This document shows positions 54,084 to 62,351 of a stretch of DNA of 64,000 nt, piece after piece. The stretch covers positions 4,650,001-4,714,000 of the forward strand of contig NZ_JACHMM010000001.1 in NCBI RefSeq assembly GCF_014204975.1, read 5' to 3'. How positions within the stretch are numbered: position 1 is the first letter of the stretch; each line of letters opens with the position of its first letter. The translations under genes and the position numbers were made by a program. This DNA comes from Jiangella mangrovi. GTDB lineage: Bacteria > Actinomycetota > Actinomycetes > Jiangellales > Jiangellaceae. Below the pieces are notes generated by a model. The model had not been told where the DNA came from. It did no database searches and worked only from the letters and a program-made list of their open reading frames with translations.

Positions 54084-55046
54084 TCAGGGCTTCCTTTCTC
54101 GGTAGTGACGCAGCGCTCCCGGATGCAGCTCGACCGGCCCTGTGTAGATCGCCCGGCGGCCGTTCAGCTGGGCAGCGGCCGCCACCCCCTCGGCGATCGC
54201 GGCCCGCCGGTCGAACAGGATCCCGGTGACCTCCGCGATGACGGCCTCGTCCGCCTCCGCGCTGGTCACCAGGAAGTTGGGGACGGCCATGGTCACGACG
54301 GGCTCGGCCAGGCCGTACGCGCCGGCGGGCACGACGGCCTGCCGGTAGACGCCGCCGTGGGCGCGGCTGACCTCGTCGATCACCGGTCGCAGCTCCACCA
54401 GCCGGATCGGCACCGCCGCGGCCAGCTCCGCCACGCCCGGTGTCGGCAGGCCGCCGGACCAGAAGAACGCGTCGAGCCGGCCCTCGCGCAGGGCGGCGAT
54501 GGACGCGTCGATGCCCAGCGGGTCGAGCAGCAGCTCGCCCTCGGCGACGCCGGCCGCGGCGAGCAGCCGCCGGGCGATGACCTCGGTGCCGGAGCCGACC
54601 GCGCCGAGCGACACCCGGCGGCCGCGCAGGTCGCCCAGCTCGGTGACGTCGGACGCGGCCGGGACGACCACGTGGACGAGGTCGTCGTAGAGGCGCGCGA
54701 CCGACCGGATCGGCAGCGGCCCGTCGAACGGCGCCCGGCCGGCGACGGCGTCGGCCGCGGCATCGGCGGCGGTGAAGCCGAGCAGCGCCTCGCCGGTGGC
54801 CACCAGCCCGAGGTTCTCGACCGACCCTGCGGTCTCGGCGACGCTCGCGCCGACGCCGAGCCGCTCGGCCAGCTCGCCGGCCAGCCGGTCGCCGTAGCTG
54901 TAGTAGACGCCGGTGGTGCCGCCGCCGGCCACCACGATCGGCGCGGCCGCCGCCGCGGGCTCCGGCCCGCCGCCCACACAGCCGCCGGTGGTCGCGACCA
55001 CCGCCGTCAAGGCCGCGGCAGCCAGCACGGCCCGCACGCGTCTCAT
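54084..55046 (-). CDS. TAXI-family solute-binding protein
   Basis: The 320-residue product has a lipoprotein-like signal (TTGGC near residue 23; the lipobox is weak) and the TAXI (TRAP-associated extracytoplasmic immunogenic) fold: VAGGGTTGVYYSYGDRLAGEL, TAGSVENLGLVATGEALLGFTAAD, LGAVGSGTEVIARRLL. TAXI proteins usually feed TRAP transporters for glutamate/oxoglutarate-like acids, but no TRAP membrane subunit is present here. The ATG overlaps the histidine kinase stop (ATGA), so it more likely serves as the kinase's ligand-binding partner. Confidence 0.88.
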   Translation of the reverse strand: MRRVRAVLAAAALTAVVATTGGCVGGGPEPAAAAAPIVVAGGGTTGVYYSYGDRLAGELAERLGVGASVAETAGSVENLGLVATGEALLGFTAADAAADAVAGRAPFDGPLPIRSVARLYDDLVHVVVPAASDVTELGDLRGRRVSLGAVGSGTEVIARRLLAAAGVAEGELLLDPLGIDASIAALREGRLDAFFWSGGLPTPGVAELAAAVPIRLVELRPVIDEVSRAHGGVYRQAVVPAGAYGLAEPVVTMAVPNFLVTSAEADEAVIAEVTGILFDRRAAIAEGVAAAAQLNGRRAIYTGPVELHPGALRHYRERKP

Positions 55047-56419
55047 GCGCCCGGCGCCTCTCGCGGGACCCACAGCGTGACTGCGAGCCCGCCGCCGTCG
55101 GCCGCGGCCACCTCGAGGCGCCCGCCGCAGGAGCCGAGGAACTCGGTGGCGATGGCCAGCCCGAGTCCGGCACCGCGGACGTTCTGGTGCCGTGGGCTGC
55201 GCCAGAACCGGTCGGCCACGTGCTCGATCTCCTCCGGGTCGAGGCCGGGCCCGCGGTCGCGGACGGTGACGCGGGCGTGGTCGCCGGCCGGCTCCACCCG
55301 CACGTCGACGGCGCTGCCGGCGGGGGCGAACTTCAGGGCGTTGTCGACGACGGCGTCCAGCGCGCTCTCGACGACGATGTCGTCGACCTCGCACCAGACC
55401 TCACCGCGCACGTCCAGGACGACGGCGACGCCGGTCTCGCGGGCGACCGGCTGCCAGGCGTCCAGCCGGCCCCGGACCAGCGCTCCGAGCTCGGCCGGGG
55501 CCGCGCCCGCCGCCGCCTGGTCGCGGGCGAGCATCAGCAGGGCGTCCAGGATCCGGGCCAGGCGCCGGCCCTCCTCGCGGACGTGCTCGATCTCCGAGCC
55601 CGCGTCGTCGCCGAGCGAGAAGTGCAGGTCCTCGATGCGCAGCAGCAGCGCGTTCAGCGGGTTGCGCAGCTCGTGCGAGGCGTTGGAGACGAACTCCTGC
55701 TGCTTGTAGATGAGCTGCTCGACCTTCTCGGACATGCCGTTGAACGCCGTCACGACGCGGCGAAGCTCCGGCGGGCCCGAGGCGCCGGCGATGCGCGCGC
55801 CGACGTGGCCGTGCCAGATCTCCGTCATGGCGGCGTCGACCATGCGCACCGGCCGCAGCACCCAGTGCGCGAGCCGGCTGGCCAGCAGGACGCACGCGGC
55901 GACGGCCGCGACCCCGCCGAGCAGCACCACGATCAGCTGCCGCCGGTGCTGCTCGGCCAGCTGCCGGCTGCTGGACGACGTGACGACGGCGCCCAGCAGG
56001 TCGCCGCTGTCGAAGACCGGCTCGGCGACCAGCAGCTCCCCCGCCGACCACGGCGACATCTCGTCCAGCGTGCTGTCGGACCGGCCGGAGAGCGCGGCGT
56101 CGACCACCCGCTGCCGCGGCGCCGCGAGGTCGTCGACGCGCAGCCCGTTGGTCGCCCAGATGCCGCCGCTGTTGTCGAGCACCGCCGCCTCGATGCCGTA
56201 GACGTCGCGGTAGCGGTCCAGCTCGCGGTCGACCAGCTGCGGGTCGCCGGCCGCGAACGCCTGCCGGGCCGTCGCGACGAACAGGTTCGCGTCGGCCAGC
56301 CGGTCGAGGTACAGGTCCTGGTGGCCCGCGTGCGACAGGCTTCGGGCGTAGGCGACGCCCAGCACCACCAGCAGCGCGGCCAGGGGGATGGTGAGCACCG
56401 CGATCAGACGGGCGCGCAC
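55043..56419 (-). CDS. Membrane sensor histidine kinase
   Basis: The 458-residue product has membrane segments at about 5-25 and 161-183 with an extracytoplasmic domain of about 135 residues between. Then follow HAMP (about 186-238), the phosphoacceptor His249 (SNASHELRNPLN) and an ATPase domain with N-box DNALKF, G1 DRGPGLDPEEI and G2 GAGLGLAIA. GTG at 56419 begins six bases after the response regulator stop. It is the partner of the regulator upstream. Confidence 0.92.
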   Translation of the reverse strand: MRARLIAVLTIPLAALLVVLGVAYARSLSHAGHQDLYLDRLADANLFVATARQAFAAGDPQLVDRELDRYRDVYGIEAAVLDNSGGIWATNGLRVDDLAAPRQRVVDAALSGRSDSTLDEMSPWSAGELLVAEPVFDSGDLLGAVVTSSSSRQLAEQHRRQLIVVLLGGVAAVAACVLLASRLAHWVLRPVRMVDAAMTEIWHGHVGARIAGASGPPELRRVVTAFNGMSEKVEQLIYKQQEFVSNASHELRNPLNALLLRIEDLHFSLGDDAGSEIEHVREEGRRLARILDALLMLARDQAAAGAAPAELGALVRGRLDAWQPVARETGVAVVLDVRGEVWCEVDDIVVESALDAVVDNALKFAPAGSAVDVRVEPAGDHARVTVRDRGPGLDPEEIEHVADRFWRSPRHQNVRGAGLGLAIATEFLGSCGGRLEVAAADGGGLAVTLWVPREAPGA

Positions 56420-56424
56420 CCGGC

Positions 56425-57090
56425 CTACCGCGAGGCCAGGCGGTAGCCGACGCCGCGGACGGTCTCGATGACGTCGTCGGGCCCGAGCTTGCGCCGGATG
56501 GAGGCCACGTGCACCTCGAGGCTGCGGCCGAGCCCGCGCCAGCTGGTCTGCCACACCTCGCGCAGGATCCGCTCGCGCGGCAGCACGACGCCGGGGTGGC
56601 GGGCCAGCAGCGCCACGACGTCGAACTCCTTCTTCGTCAGCACCACCGTCCGCGACCCCGCCTCGACCCGGCGCGCCGCGAGGTCGATGACGACGTCGCC
56701 CACCCGCACCAGCTCGCCGCCGGCGCTCACCCGCGAGCGGCCGCGGCGGTCGACGGCGCCCATGCGGGCGAGCAGCTCGCGGACGTCGTACGGCTTGACC
56801 AGGTAGTCGTCGGCGCCCACTTCGAGGCCCTTGACCCGGGCGTTGACCTGCGAACGCGCCGTCACCATGATGACCGGGACGTCGGAGACCCTGCGGATGC
56901 GCCGGCACAGGTCGATCCCGTCCATGTCGGGCAGCCCCAGGTCGAGCAGCACCATGTCGGTGCCGGCATCGACGGCACGCAGCGCGGCCGCCCCGTCCTC
57001 GGCCCGCACGGTGTCGTAGCCCTGCCGGGTGAGCACCGCCGCCAGGGCGCCGGCCACATGGTTGTCGTCCTCGACCAGCACCACGCGCAT
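56425..57090 (-). CDS. OmpR/PhoB-family response regulator
   Basis: The 221-residue product has a receiver domain (acidic pair EDD 7-9, phosphoacceptor Asp50 in LLDLGLPDMDG, Lys99 in DYLVKPYD) and a C-terminal winged helix (LTKKEFDVVALLARHPG, LEVHVASIRRKLG, VRGVGYRLA). ATG at 57090; GTG at 57099 is a possible longer start. It is the first gene of the regulator-kinase-TAXI operon. Confidence 0.93.
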   Translation of the reverse strand: MRVVLVEDDNHVAGALAAVLTRQGYDTVRAEDGAAALRAVDAGTDMVLLDLGLPDMDGIDLCRRIRRVSDVPVIMVTARSQVNARVKGLEVGADDYLVKPYDVRELLARMGAVDRRGRSRVSAGGELVRVGDVVIDLAARRVEAGSRTVVLTKKEFDVVALLARHPGVVLPRERILREVWQTSWRGLGRSLEVHVASIRRKLGPDDVIETVRGVGYRLASR

Positions 57091-57170
57091 GGGGATCACG
57101 CTCCGGGGATCGGGATGATGTGCGCCAAATGATGCCATATCACACGGCACTTGACAGCGGCCGTGACAGA

Positions 57171-57209
57171 GCTGGACGCCGCCGAGCTGCGGTCTCGGCG
57201 GCGTCCAGC
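57171..57209 (-). terminator. Terminator hairpin between second M14 gene and response regulator
   Basis: A perfect 16-base stem (57171-57186 with 57194-57209) with a 7-base loop begins 24 bases beyond the M14 stop and separates the peptidase gene from the two-component operon. Confidence 0.85.
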
Positions 57210-57232
57210 GACTTTCGGGGTGACTTCCGGCG

Positions 57233-58705
57233 TCAGCGGCCCACGCCGGACCGCGCCGCCGCCCGGACGATCGCGCCGCCCTCACGCGTGGTGAGGACGC
57301 CGTCGGCGCGCAGCTCGTTCACCACCGCGGTGACGTGCCGGACGAACGCACCGTGGCCGGCCCACTCCGCGTCCTCCTGCACCCGGTTGTTCACGGTGCA
57401 GCCGTCGGCGAGCGTCGTGTTGGGCACCCCGCTGTCCACACCGCCGACGACGACGGTGCCGCGCAGGTCCGGGTACTCGCGCCGGGCCTCGACGATCGGG
57501 TAGCGCGCGTCGCCGTCGAACAACAGCGGCACGATCGGCCGCGCCTCCTGCGCCATCGGCACGAACCCGCGGCCGGAGGCGTAGGACTCGACCCGGAACA
57601 GGTCGCGGTGCAACTCGGTCGCGGCGAGCTGGTCGTCGGTGAGCACGTACGCGCAGGCGGCCGGCGACAGGACCTCCTCAGGTGTCGGCGGGAGGTTGTC
57701 CTGGCCACCCCAGAAGACCGGCGCACCCGAGGCGCCCTTGACCAGCTCGTTCGCGCGGGCCTCGGCGATGGCCTGCTGCACCTCGTCGCCGTTCTCGATG
57801 GCGAAGTCGAGCGTGGAGTAGAAGCCGAGCTCCTGCATACGAACCCGCTCCAGGGGCGGGTTGGCCGTGCTGCTCTCGGTCAGCAGGCCGACGCCGCCGC
57901 GCAGGCCCGCGACGTTGCGGAAGATGCGCTCGTCGCCCTCGGTGCTCGACGTGTACCAGTCGACCACGTAGTCCTCGTCCTCGAGGACGTCGCGCATGCT
58001 CTGCGCCAGCTCGCCGGAGAGCGCCCGCAACGGATCGTCCACGTTGAGGTTGCGCGGCCACAGCATCGCGAAGTCCAGCGTCCGCGAACCCATCTCGTGC
58101 GCGTCCCAGGAGATCGTGGGCCGCACGTCGCGCATGACGCGCCCGATGGCCTGCGATTCCAGCTCCTCCAGATAGTGGTGGTCGCGGTTGATGTCGGTGC
58201 GGTTGGCGTTGCCGCGGGTGTTCGCCTCGCGGCCGTCCGGGTTCGCCGTCGGCACCACCAGGACGGTGGTCGTCCGCAGGAACTCCAGGAGCGCCGGGTC
58301 CTCGGTGAAGGCGAGGTCGCGGATCTCCTGCAGGCACATCTCCCGCGGCGCCGGCTCGTTCCCGTGCTGGCTGCAGACGATGAACACGGTCTTGGTGCCG
58401 TCCAGCTCCTCCACCGGCGGCGGTGCCGGGTTGCCGATGCGGGCCAAGTGCATCGGCCGGCCCTGCAGCGTGGTGCCGAACTGCTCGATGTCGAGCCTCT
58501 CGGTCAGCGCGTCGATGTCCTCCAGGTAGGCCTGCTCCTCGGCGAACGTGGTCCAGTCGCCGCCCTCGCGCAGCTCGAATCCGGTCTTCGGCAGGTCCTC
58601 GGCGGCTGTCGCCGTCGTCGCCGCCGCGGCCAGCACGGCCGCCGTCGTCGCCGTCGTCGCCAGCACCGCCAGGACCGCTCGCAGTCGGGCACGTCCCATC
58701 GTCAT
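57233..58705 (-). CDS. Secreted M14-family metallopeptidase
   Basis: The 490-residue product has a signal peptide (about 1-35, Ala/Thr-rich) and an M14 catalytic core with zinc motif His114/Glu117 (SQHGNEP), NPDGREANTRGN, TDINRDHHYLEE and WDAHEMGS carrying the third ligand. The layout suits a peptidoglycan- or protein-directed carboxypeptidase of the succinylglutamate desuccinylase-like branch; the substrate is not visible. It is unlike the other M14 protein at 51626 in length and motifs, so the two are not recent duplicates. Confidence 0.9.
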   Translation of the reverse strand: MTMGRARLRAVLAVLATTATTAAVLAAAATTATAAEDLPKTGFELREGGDWTTFAEEQAYLEDIDALTERLDIEQFGTTLQGRPMHLARIGNPAPPPVEELDGTKTVFIVCSQHGNEPAPREMCLQEIRDLAFTEDPALLEFLRTTTVLVVPTANPDGREANTRGNANRTDINRDHHYLEELESQAIGRVMRDVRPTISWDAHEMGSRTLDFAMLWPRNLNVDDPLRALSGELAQSMRDVLEDEDYVVDWYTSSTEGDERIFRNVAGLRGGVGLLTESSTANPPLERVRMQELGFYSTLDFAIENGDEVQQAIAEARANELVKGASGAPVFWGGQDNLPPTPEEVLSPAACAYVLTDDQLAATELHRDLFRVESYASGRGFVPMAQEARPIVPLLFDGDARYPIVEARREYPDLRGTVVVGGVDSGVPNTTLADGCTVNNRVQEDAEWAGHGAFVRHVTAVVNELRADGVLTTREGGAIVRAAARSGVGR

Positions 58706-59034
58706 GAAACCTCCTCGTCGGGGCCGGGCCGGCCGCCCTGCCGCTTCGTGGCTCCTGCCCCCGCACCCGCATGCAAGCAGCGCCCGGCCCCGGGGTGAAC
58801 CCGTGTTGAGCAGGTGCTGAGGTTTCGGCCCGGCCGCGGGCGATCCGTGACCGGAACGGCTGCGTCAGGTCACGCTCCGAGTTCCCAGTTCGTTACCAAG
58901 AGGTGACCTCAACCGCAGCTCAAAGGGCATGACAGGCGGTCGTCTCCCCCATACGGTTGACGCTTGTCCCGGGTTTCGTCGTGAAGGTGGTGGTGTGAGT
59001 CCATGAGCCGGAACCGCAGCCGAGGCGTCTCCCG
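58706..59034. promoter_or_regulatory. Divergent control region, M14 gene / gluABCD
   Basis: This 329-base stretch carries no gene. AGGTCAC near 58873 and GTGACCT near 58902 form a 7-bp inverted repeat about 30 bases apart. TTGACG near 58961 could be a -35 for gluA. No strong -10 was found. Confidence 0.35.
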
Positions 59035-59790
59035 ATGAGCGTCGAGACGCCCGCAGGCCCGCTCGTCGAGCTGCGCGACGTCAACAAGCACTTCGGGAGC
59101 CTGCACGTCCTGCGCGACATCAACCTGAGCGTCGACCGCGGCGAGGTCGTCGTCGTCATCGGGCCGTCCGGGTCGGGCAAGTCCACGCTCTGCCGCACCA
59201 TCAACCGCCTCGAGACCATCGACTCCGGCACCATCGCGGTCGACGGCCGGCCGCTGCCCGAGGAGGGCAAGGCGCTGGCCCGGCTCCGCGCCGACGTCGG
59301 CATGGTCTTCCAGGCGTTCAACCTGTTCGCGCACAAGACGGTGCTGCAGAACGTCACGCTCGGCCCGATCAAGGCCAAGGGGGTGAAGAAGTCCGAGGCG
59401 GAGAAGTCGGCCATGGAGCTGCTCGACCGCGTCGGTGTCGCCGACCAGGCCGCGAAGCTGCCGGCCCAGCTGTCCGGCGGCCAGCAGCAGCGGGTGGCCA
59501 TCGCCCGCGCGCTGGCCATGAAGCCCAAGGTCATGCTGTTCGACGAGCCCACGTCGGCACTCGACCCCGAGATGATCAACGAGGTGCTGGACGTCATGAT
59601 CACCCTCGCCCACGAGGGCATGACGATGGTCGTCGTCACCCACGAGATGGGGTTCGCGCGCCGGGCGGCGAACCGCGTCGTCTTCATGGACGCCGGCAGC
59701 ATCGTCGAAGAGGCCACGCCTGAGGAGTTCTTCACCAACGCGCAGAGCGACCGGGCCAGAGATTTCCTCAGCAAGATCCTGACTCACTGA
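59035..59790 (+). CDS. gluA: GluA, glutamate/polar amino acid ABC transporter ATPase
   Basis: The 251-residue ATPase has Walker [11 protein letters not shown]-loop [10 protein letters not shown], signature [15 protein letters not shown], Walker [16 protein letters not shown] and H-loop VVTHEMGFA. The motif set and operon order gluA-B-C-D match the corynebacterial glutamate importer. ATG at 59035; no strong ribosome site is seen. Confidence 0.94.
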   Translation: MSVETPAGPLVELRDVNKHFGSLHVLRDINLSVDRGEVVVVIGPSGSGKSTLCRTINRLETIDSGTIAVDGRPLPEEGKALARLRADVGMVFQAFNLFAHKTVLQNVTLGPIKAKGVKKSEAEKSAMELLDRVGVADQAAKLPAQLSGGQQQRVAIARALAMKPKVMLFDEPTSALDPEMINEVLDVMITLAHEGMTMVVVTHEMGFARRAANRVVFMDAGSIVEEATPEEFFTNAQSDRARDFLSKILTH

Positions 59791-59824
59791 GAACGACGAA
59801 AGTCATCGTTAAGGAGTGCACACG

Positions 59825-60724
59825 ATGCGTACCCGATCGACCCTGCGGCGCTACAGCGCCCTGGCTGCGACGGCGCTGACCGCGACCCTCGTCCTGGCCG
59901 CGTGCGGCGACGACGACGGTGGCGACGACGGCGGCGACAGCGGCTCCGAGCCCACCGCCGAGGCCGGTGACTTCCCCGAGGGCAGCACCATGGCCGAGCT
60001 GGCCGAGGCCGGCAGCATCACCGTCGGCACCAAGTTCGACCAGCCGCTGTTCGGCCTGGTCGGCCCCGACGGCACGCCCGTCGGCTTCGACGTCGAGATC
60101 GCCAAGATCATCGCCGGCGAGCTGGGCATCAGCGAGGACAACATCGAGTGGGTCGAGACCGTGTCGGCCAACCGCGAGCCGTTCATCGAGGACGGCCAGG
60201 TCGACATCGTCGTCGCCACCTACACCATCAACGACGAGCGCAAGCAGCTCGTCGACTTCGCCGGCCCGTACTTCATCGCCGGCCAGACGATCATGGTGCT
60301 CGAGGACAACAGCGACATCAACGGCCCCGACGACCTCGCCGGCCGCCGGGTCTGCTCGGTCGAGGGCTCGACGCCCGCCGAGAACATCCGCACCAACTAC
60401 CCCGAGGCGGAGCTCTTCCCGACCGGCGCGTACTCCGACTGCCTCGAGCCGCTGCGCAACGGCCAGGTCGACGCCGTCACCACCGACAACGTCATCCTGT
60501 CCGGCTTCGTCGACCAGAACCCGGGCGAGTTCAAGCTCGTCGGCGACCCGTTCACCGAGGAGCCCTACGGCATCGGCCTCACCCACGGTGACACCGAGTT
60601 CCGCAACTGGATCAACGACGTCCTCGAGGAGTCCTTCGAGGACGGCCGCTGGGCCGAGGCGTGGGAAGAGACCGCGGGCGCGGTCCTCGAGACGCCGGAG
60701 CCGCCGCAGGTCGACCGCTACTGA
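59825..60724 (+). CDS. gluB: GluB, glutamate-type binding lipoprotein
   Basis: The 299-residue product has a lipoprotein signal with LAAC (VLAACGDDDGG) and an acidic linker, then a type 3 periplasmic-binding fold (ITVGTKFDQPLFGLVGPDGTPVGFDVEIAKIIAG, VDIVVATYTINDERKQLVDFAGPYF). It captures the amino acid for GluCD. AAGGAG stands eight bases before the ATG at 59825. A hairpin follows the stop. Confidence 0.94.
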   Translation: MRTRSTLRRYSALAATALTATLVLAACGDDDGGDDGGDSGSEPTAEAGDFPEGSTMAELAEAGSITVGTKFDQPLFGLVGPDGTPVGFDVEIAKIIAGELGISEDNIEWVETVSANREPFIEDGQVDIVVATYTINDERKQLVDFAGPYFIAGQTIMVLEDNSDINGPDDLAGRRVCSVEGSTPAENIRTNYPEAELFPTGAYSDCLEPLRNGQVDAVTTDNVILSGFVDQNPGEFKLVGDPFTEEPYGIGLTHGDTEFRNWINDVLEESFEDGRWAEAWEETAGAVLETPEPPQVDRY

Positions 60725-60741
60725 GCCTGCGCTCACCTCGC

Positions 60742-60776
60742 CGGATGGACCGCCGCCTCGCGCGGCGGTCCATCCG
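60742..60776 (+). terminator. Hairpin between gluB and gluC
   Basis: A perfect 15-base stem (60742-60756 with 60762-60776) around CTCGC follows the gluB stop by 18 bases. In importer operons such partial terminators raise binding protein over permease. Confidence 0.75.
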
Positions 60777-60816
60777 TTCTGAGTTCTGACGTTCCCGCCG
60801 CCGGAAGGGCCGCCTG

Positions 60817-61467
60817 ATGGACACCGTGATCGACGAGCTCCCGTTGTACTGGGAGGGGTTCACCACGACCCTCGCGCTCACCCTGCTGTCCGCCGTCATC
60901 GCGCTGGTGGTGGGGACGATCCTCGGTGCCTTCCGGGTGTCGCCGGTGCCGACGCTGCGCTGGTTCGGCACCGCGTACGTCGAACTGGTGCGCAACACGC
61001 CGCTCACGCTGGTCTTCATCTTCTTCGTCTTCGTGGCGCCGCAGCTGGGCTGGACCCCGGACGACTTCTTCATCCCGGCGGTCGTCGCGCTGTCGGTCTA
61101 CACCGCGGCGTTCGTGTGCGAGGCGGTCCGCTCGGGCATCAACAGCGTCGGCCTGGGCCAGGCCGAGGCGTCGCGGGCCATCGGGCTGACGTTCCCGCAG
61201 ACGCTGCGGCTGGTCGTGCTGCCGCAGGCGTTCCGGACGGTCGTGCCACCGTTGATCAACATCTTCATCGCGCTGACGAAGAACAGCTCCGTCGCCGGCG
61301 GGTTCTTCGTGGCCGAGCTGTTCGGCGTCGCCCGGCAGCTCACCAACGCGCACCCGGCCGACATCATCCCCGTCCTGATCGGCATCGCGGCCTTCTACCT
61401 GGTCATCACGATTCCGGCCGGAATCCTCGCCGGCTACGTCGAGCGGAAGGTGGCGTTCGCCCGATGA
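60817..61467 (+). CDS. gluC: GluC, amino acid ABC transporter permease
   Basis: The 216-residue permease has the HisM/GlnP signature (VELVRNTPLTLVFIFFVF, AVRSGINSVGLGQAEASRAIGLTFPQTLRLVVLPQAFR) and about five membrane segments. It follows gluB by 92 bases and overlaps gluD by four (ATGA). Confidence 0.93.
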   Translation: MDTVIDELPLYWEGFTTTLALTLLSAVIALVVGTILGAFRVSPVPTLRWFGTAYVELVRNTPLTLVFIFFVFVAPQLGWTPDDFFIPAVVALSVYTAAFVCEAVRSGINSVGLGQAEASRAIGLTFPQTLRLVVLPQAFRTVVPPLINIFIALTKNSSVAGGFFVAELFGVARQLTNAHPADIIPVLIGIAAFYLVITIPAGILAGYVERKVAFAR

Positions 61468-62342
61468 GCTCCATCCTGTACGACGCCCCCGGTCCCCGGA
61501 CCCGCCGCCGGACCATGTTGTGGTCGGTCCTCGGCGCCGTGTTCGTCCTGGGCCTGCTGTACCTCGCCTACCGTCAGCTCGACTCGCGCGACCAGTGGGA
61601 CCCCGAGCGCTGGCAGATCTTCACCGACCCGCCGCAGGGCCAGACCGCGGGCGACGTCTGGAGCTCGCTGCTCATCGACGGGCTAGGCGCGACCCTGCGG
61701 GCCGCTGGCATCGCCGCCGTCCTCGCGCTGGCGCTGGGCGTGATCCTGGCGGTGCTGCGCATGTCGGTCGTGGGTGCGGTGCGCTGGCCGACGACGGTCG
61801 TCATCGAGTTCTTCCGCGGCCTGCCGGTCGTGCTGCTGATGTTCTTCGGCGTCATCGCCATCGGGCTGCCGATCTTCTGGGGCGTCGTCTTCGGCCTGGT
61901 TGTCTACAACTGCGCGATCTTCGCCGAGATCCTGCGGGCCGGCATCGTGTCGCTGCCGCGCGGGCAGTCGGAGGCCGCGTACGCCATGGGGCTGTCACGG
62001 CGGCAGACGCTGTTCACCGTCCTGCTCCCCCAGGCCGTCCGCCGCATGCTGCCGTCGCTGGTGAGCCAGCTGGTCGTGCTGCTGAAGGACACCTCGCTGG
62101 GCTTCATCATCGGCTACGCCGAACTGCTGCGACGGCTGCAGCTGAACACCCAGTTCTTCGGGCAGCGCTACTGGTTCCAGTTCTTCGTCGTGGGTGCGGC
62201 CATCTACATCACCGTCAACTTCACGCTGTCGCGGCTCGCGGTCTATCTGGAGCGGCGCGGCACGAAGAAGGCGGCCGGTGGCGTGGCCAAGGCCGACGAC
62301 GCGGCCATCGGCGGGACCAGCGCCACCGGCGTCTCGGTCTAG
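61464..62342 (+). CDS. gluD: GluD, amino acid ABC transporter permease
   Basis: The 292-residue partner permease has an extra N-terminal membrane segment (TMLWSVLGAVFVLGLLYLAY), then the HisM-type core (EFFRGLPVVLLMFFGV, AEILRAGIVSLPRGQSEAAYAMGLSRRQTLFTVLLPQAVR). ATG overlaps the gluC stop. It ends nine bases from the convergent rny stop. Confidence 0.93.
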   Translation: MSSILYDAPGPRTRRRTMLWSVLGAVFVLGLLYLAYRQLDSRDQWDPERWQIFTDPPQGQTAGDVWSSLLIDGLGATLRAAGIAAVLALALGVILAVLRMSVVGAVRWPTTVVIEFFRGLPVVLLMFFGVIAIGLPIFWGVVFGLVVYNCAIFAEILRAGIVSLPRGQSEAAYAMGLSRRQTLFTVLLPQAVRRMLPSLVSQLVVLLKDTSLGFIIGYAELLRRLQLNTQFFGQRYWFQFFVVGAAIYITVNFTLSRLAVYLERRGTKKAAGGVAKADDAAIGGTSATGVSV

Positions 62343-62351
62343 CGGTGTGAT

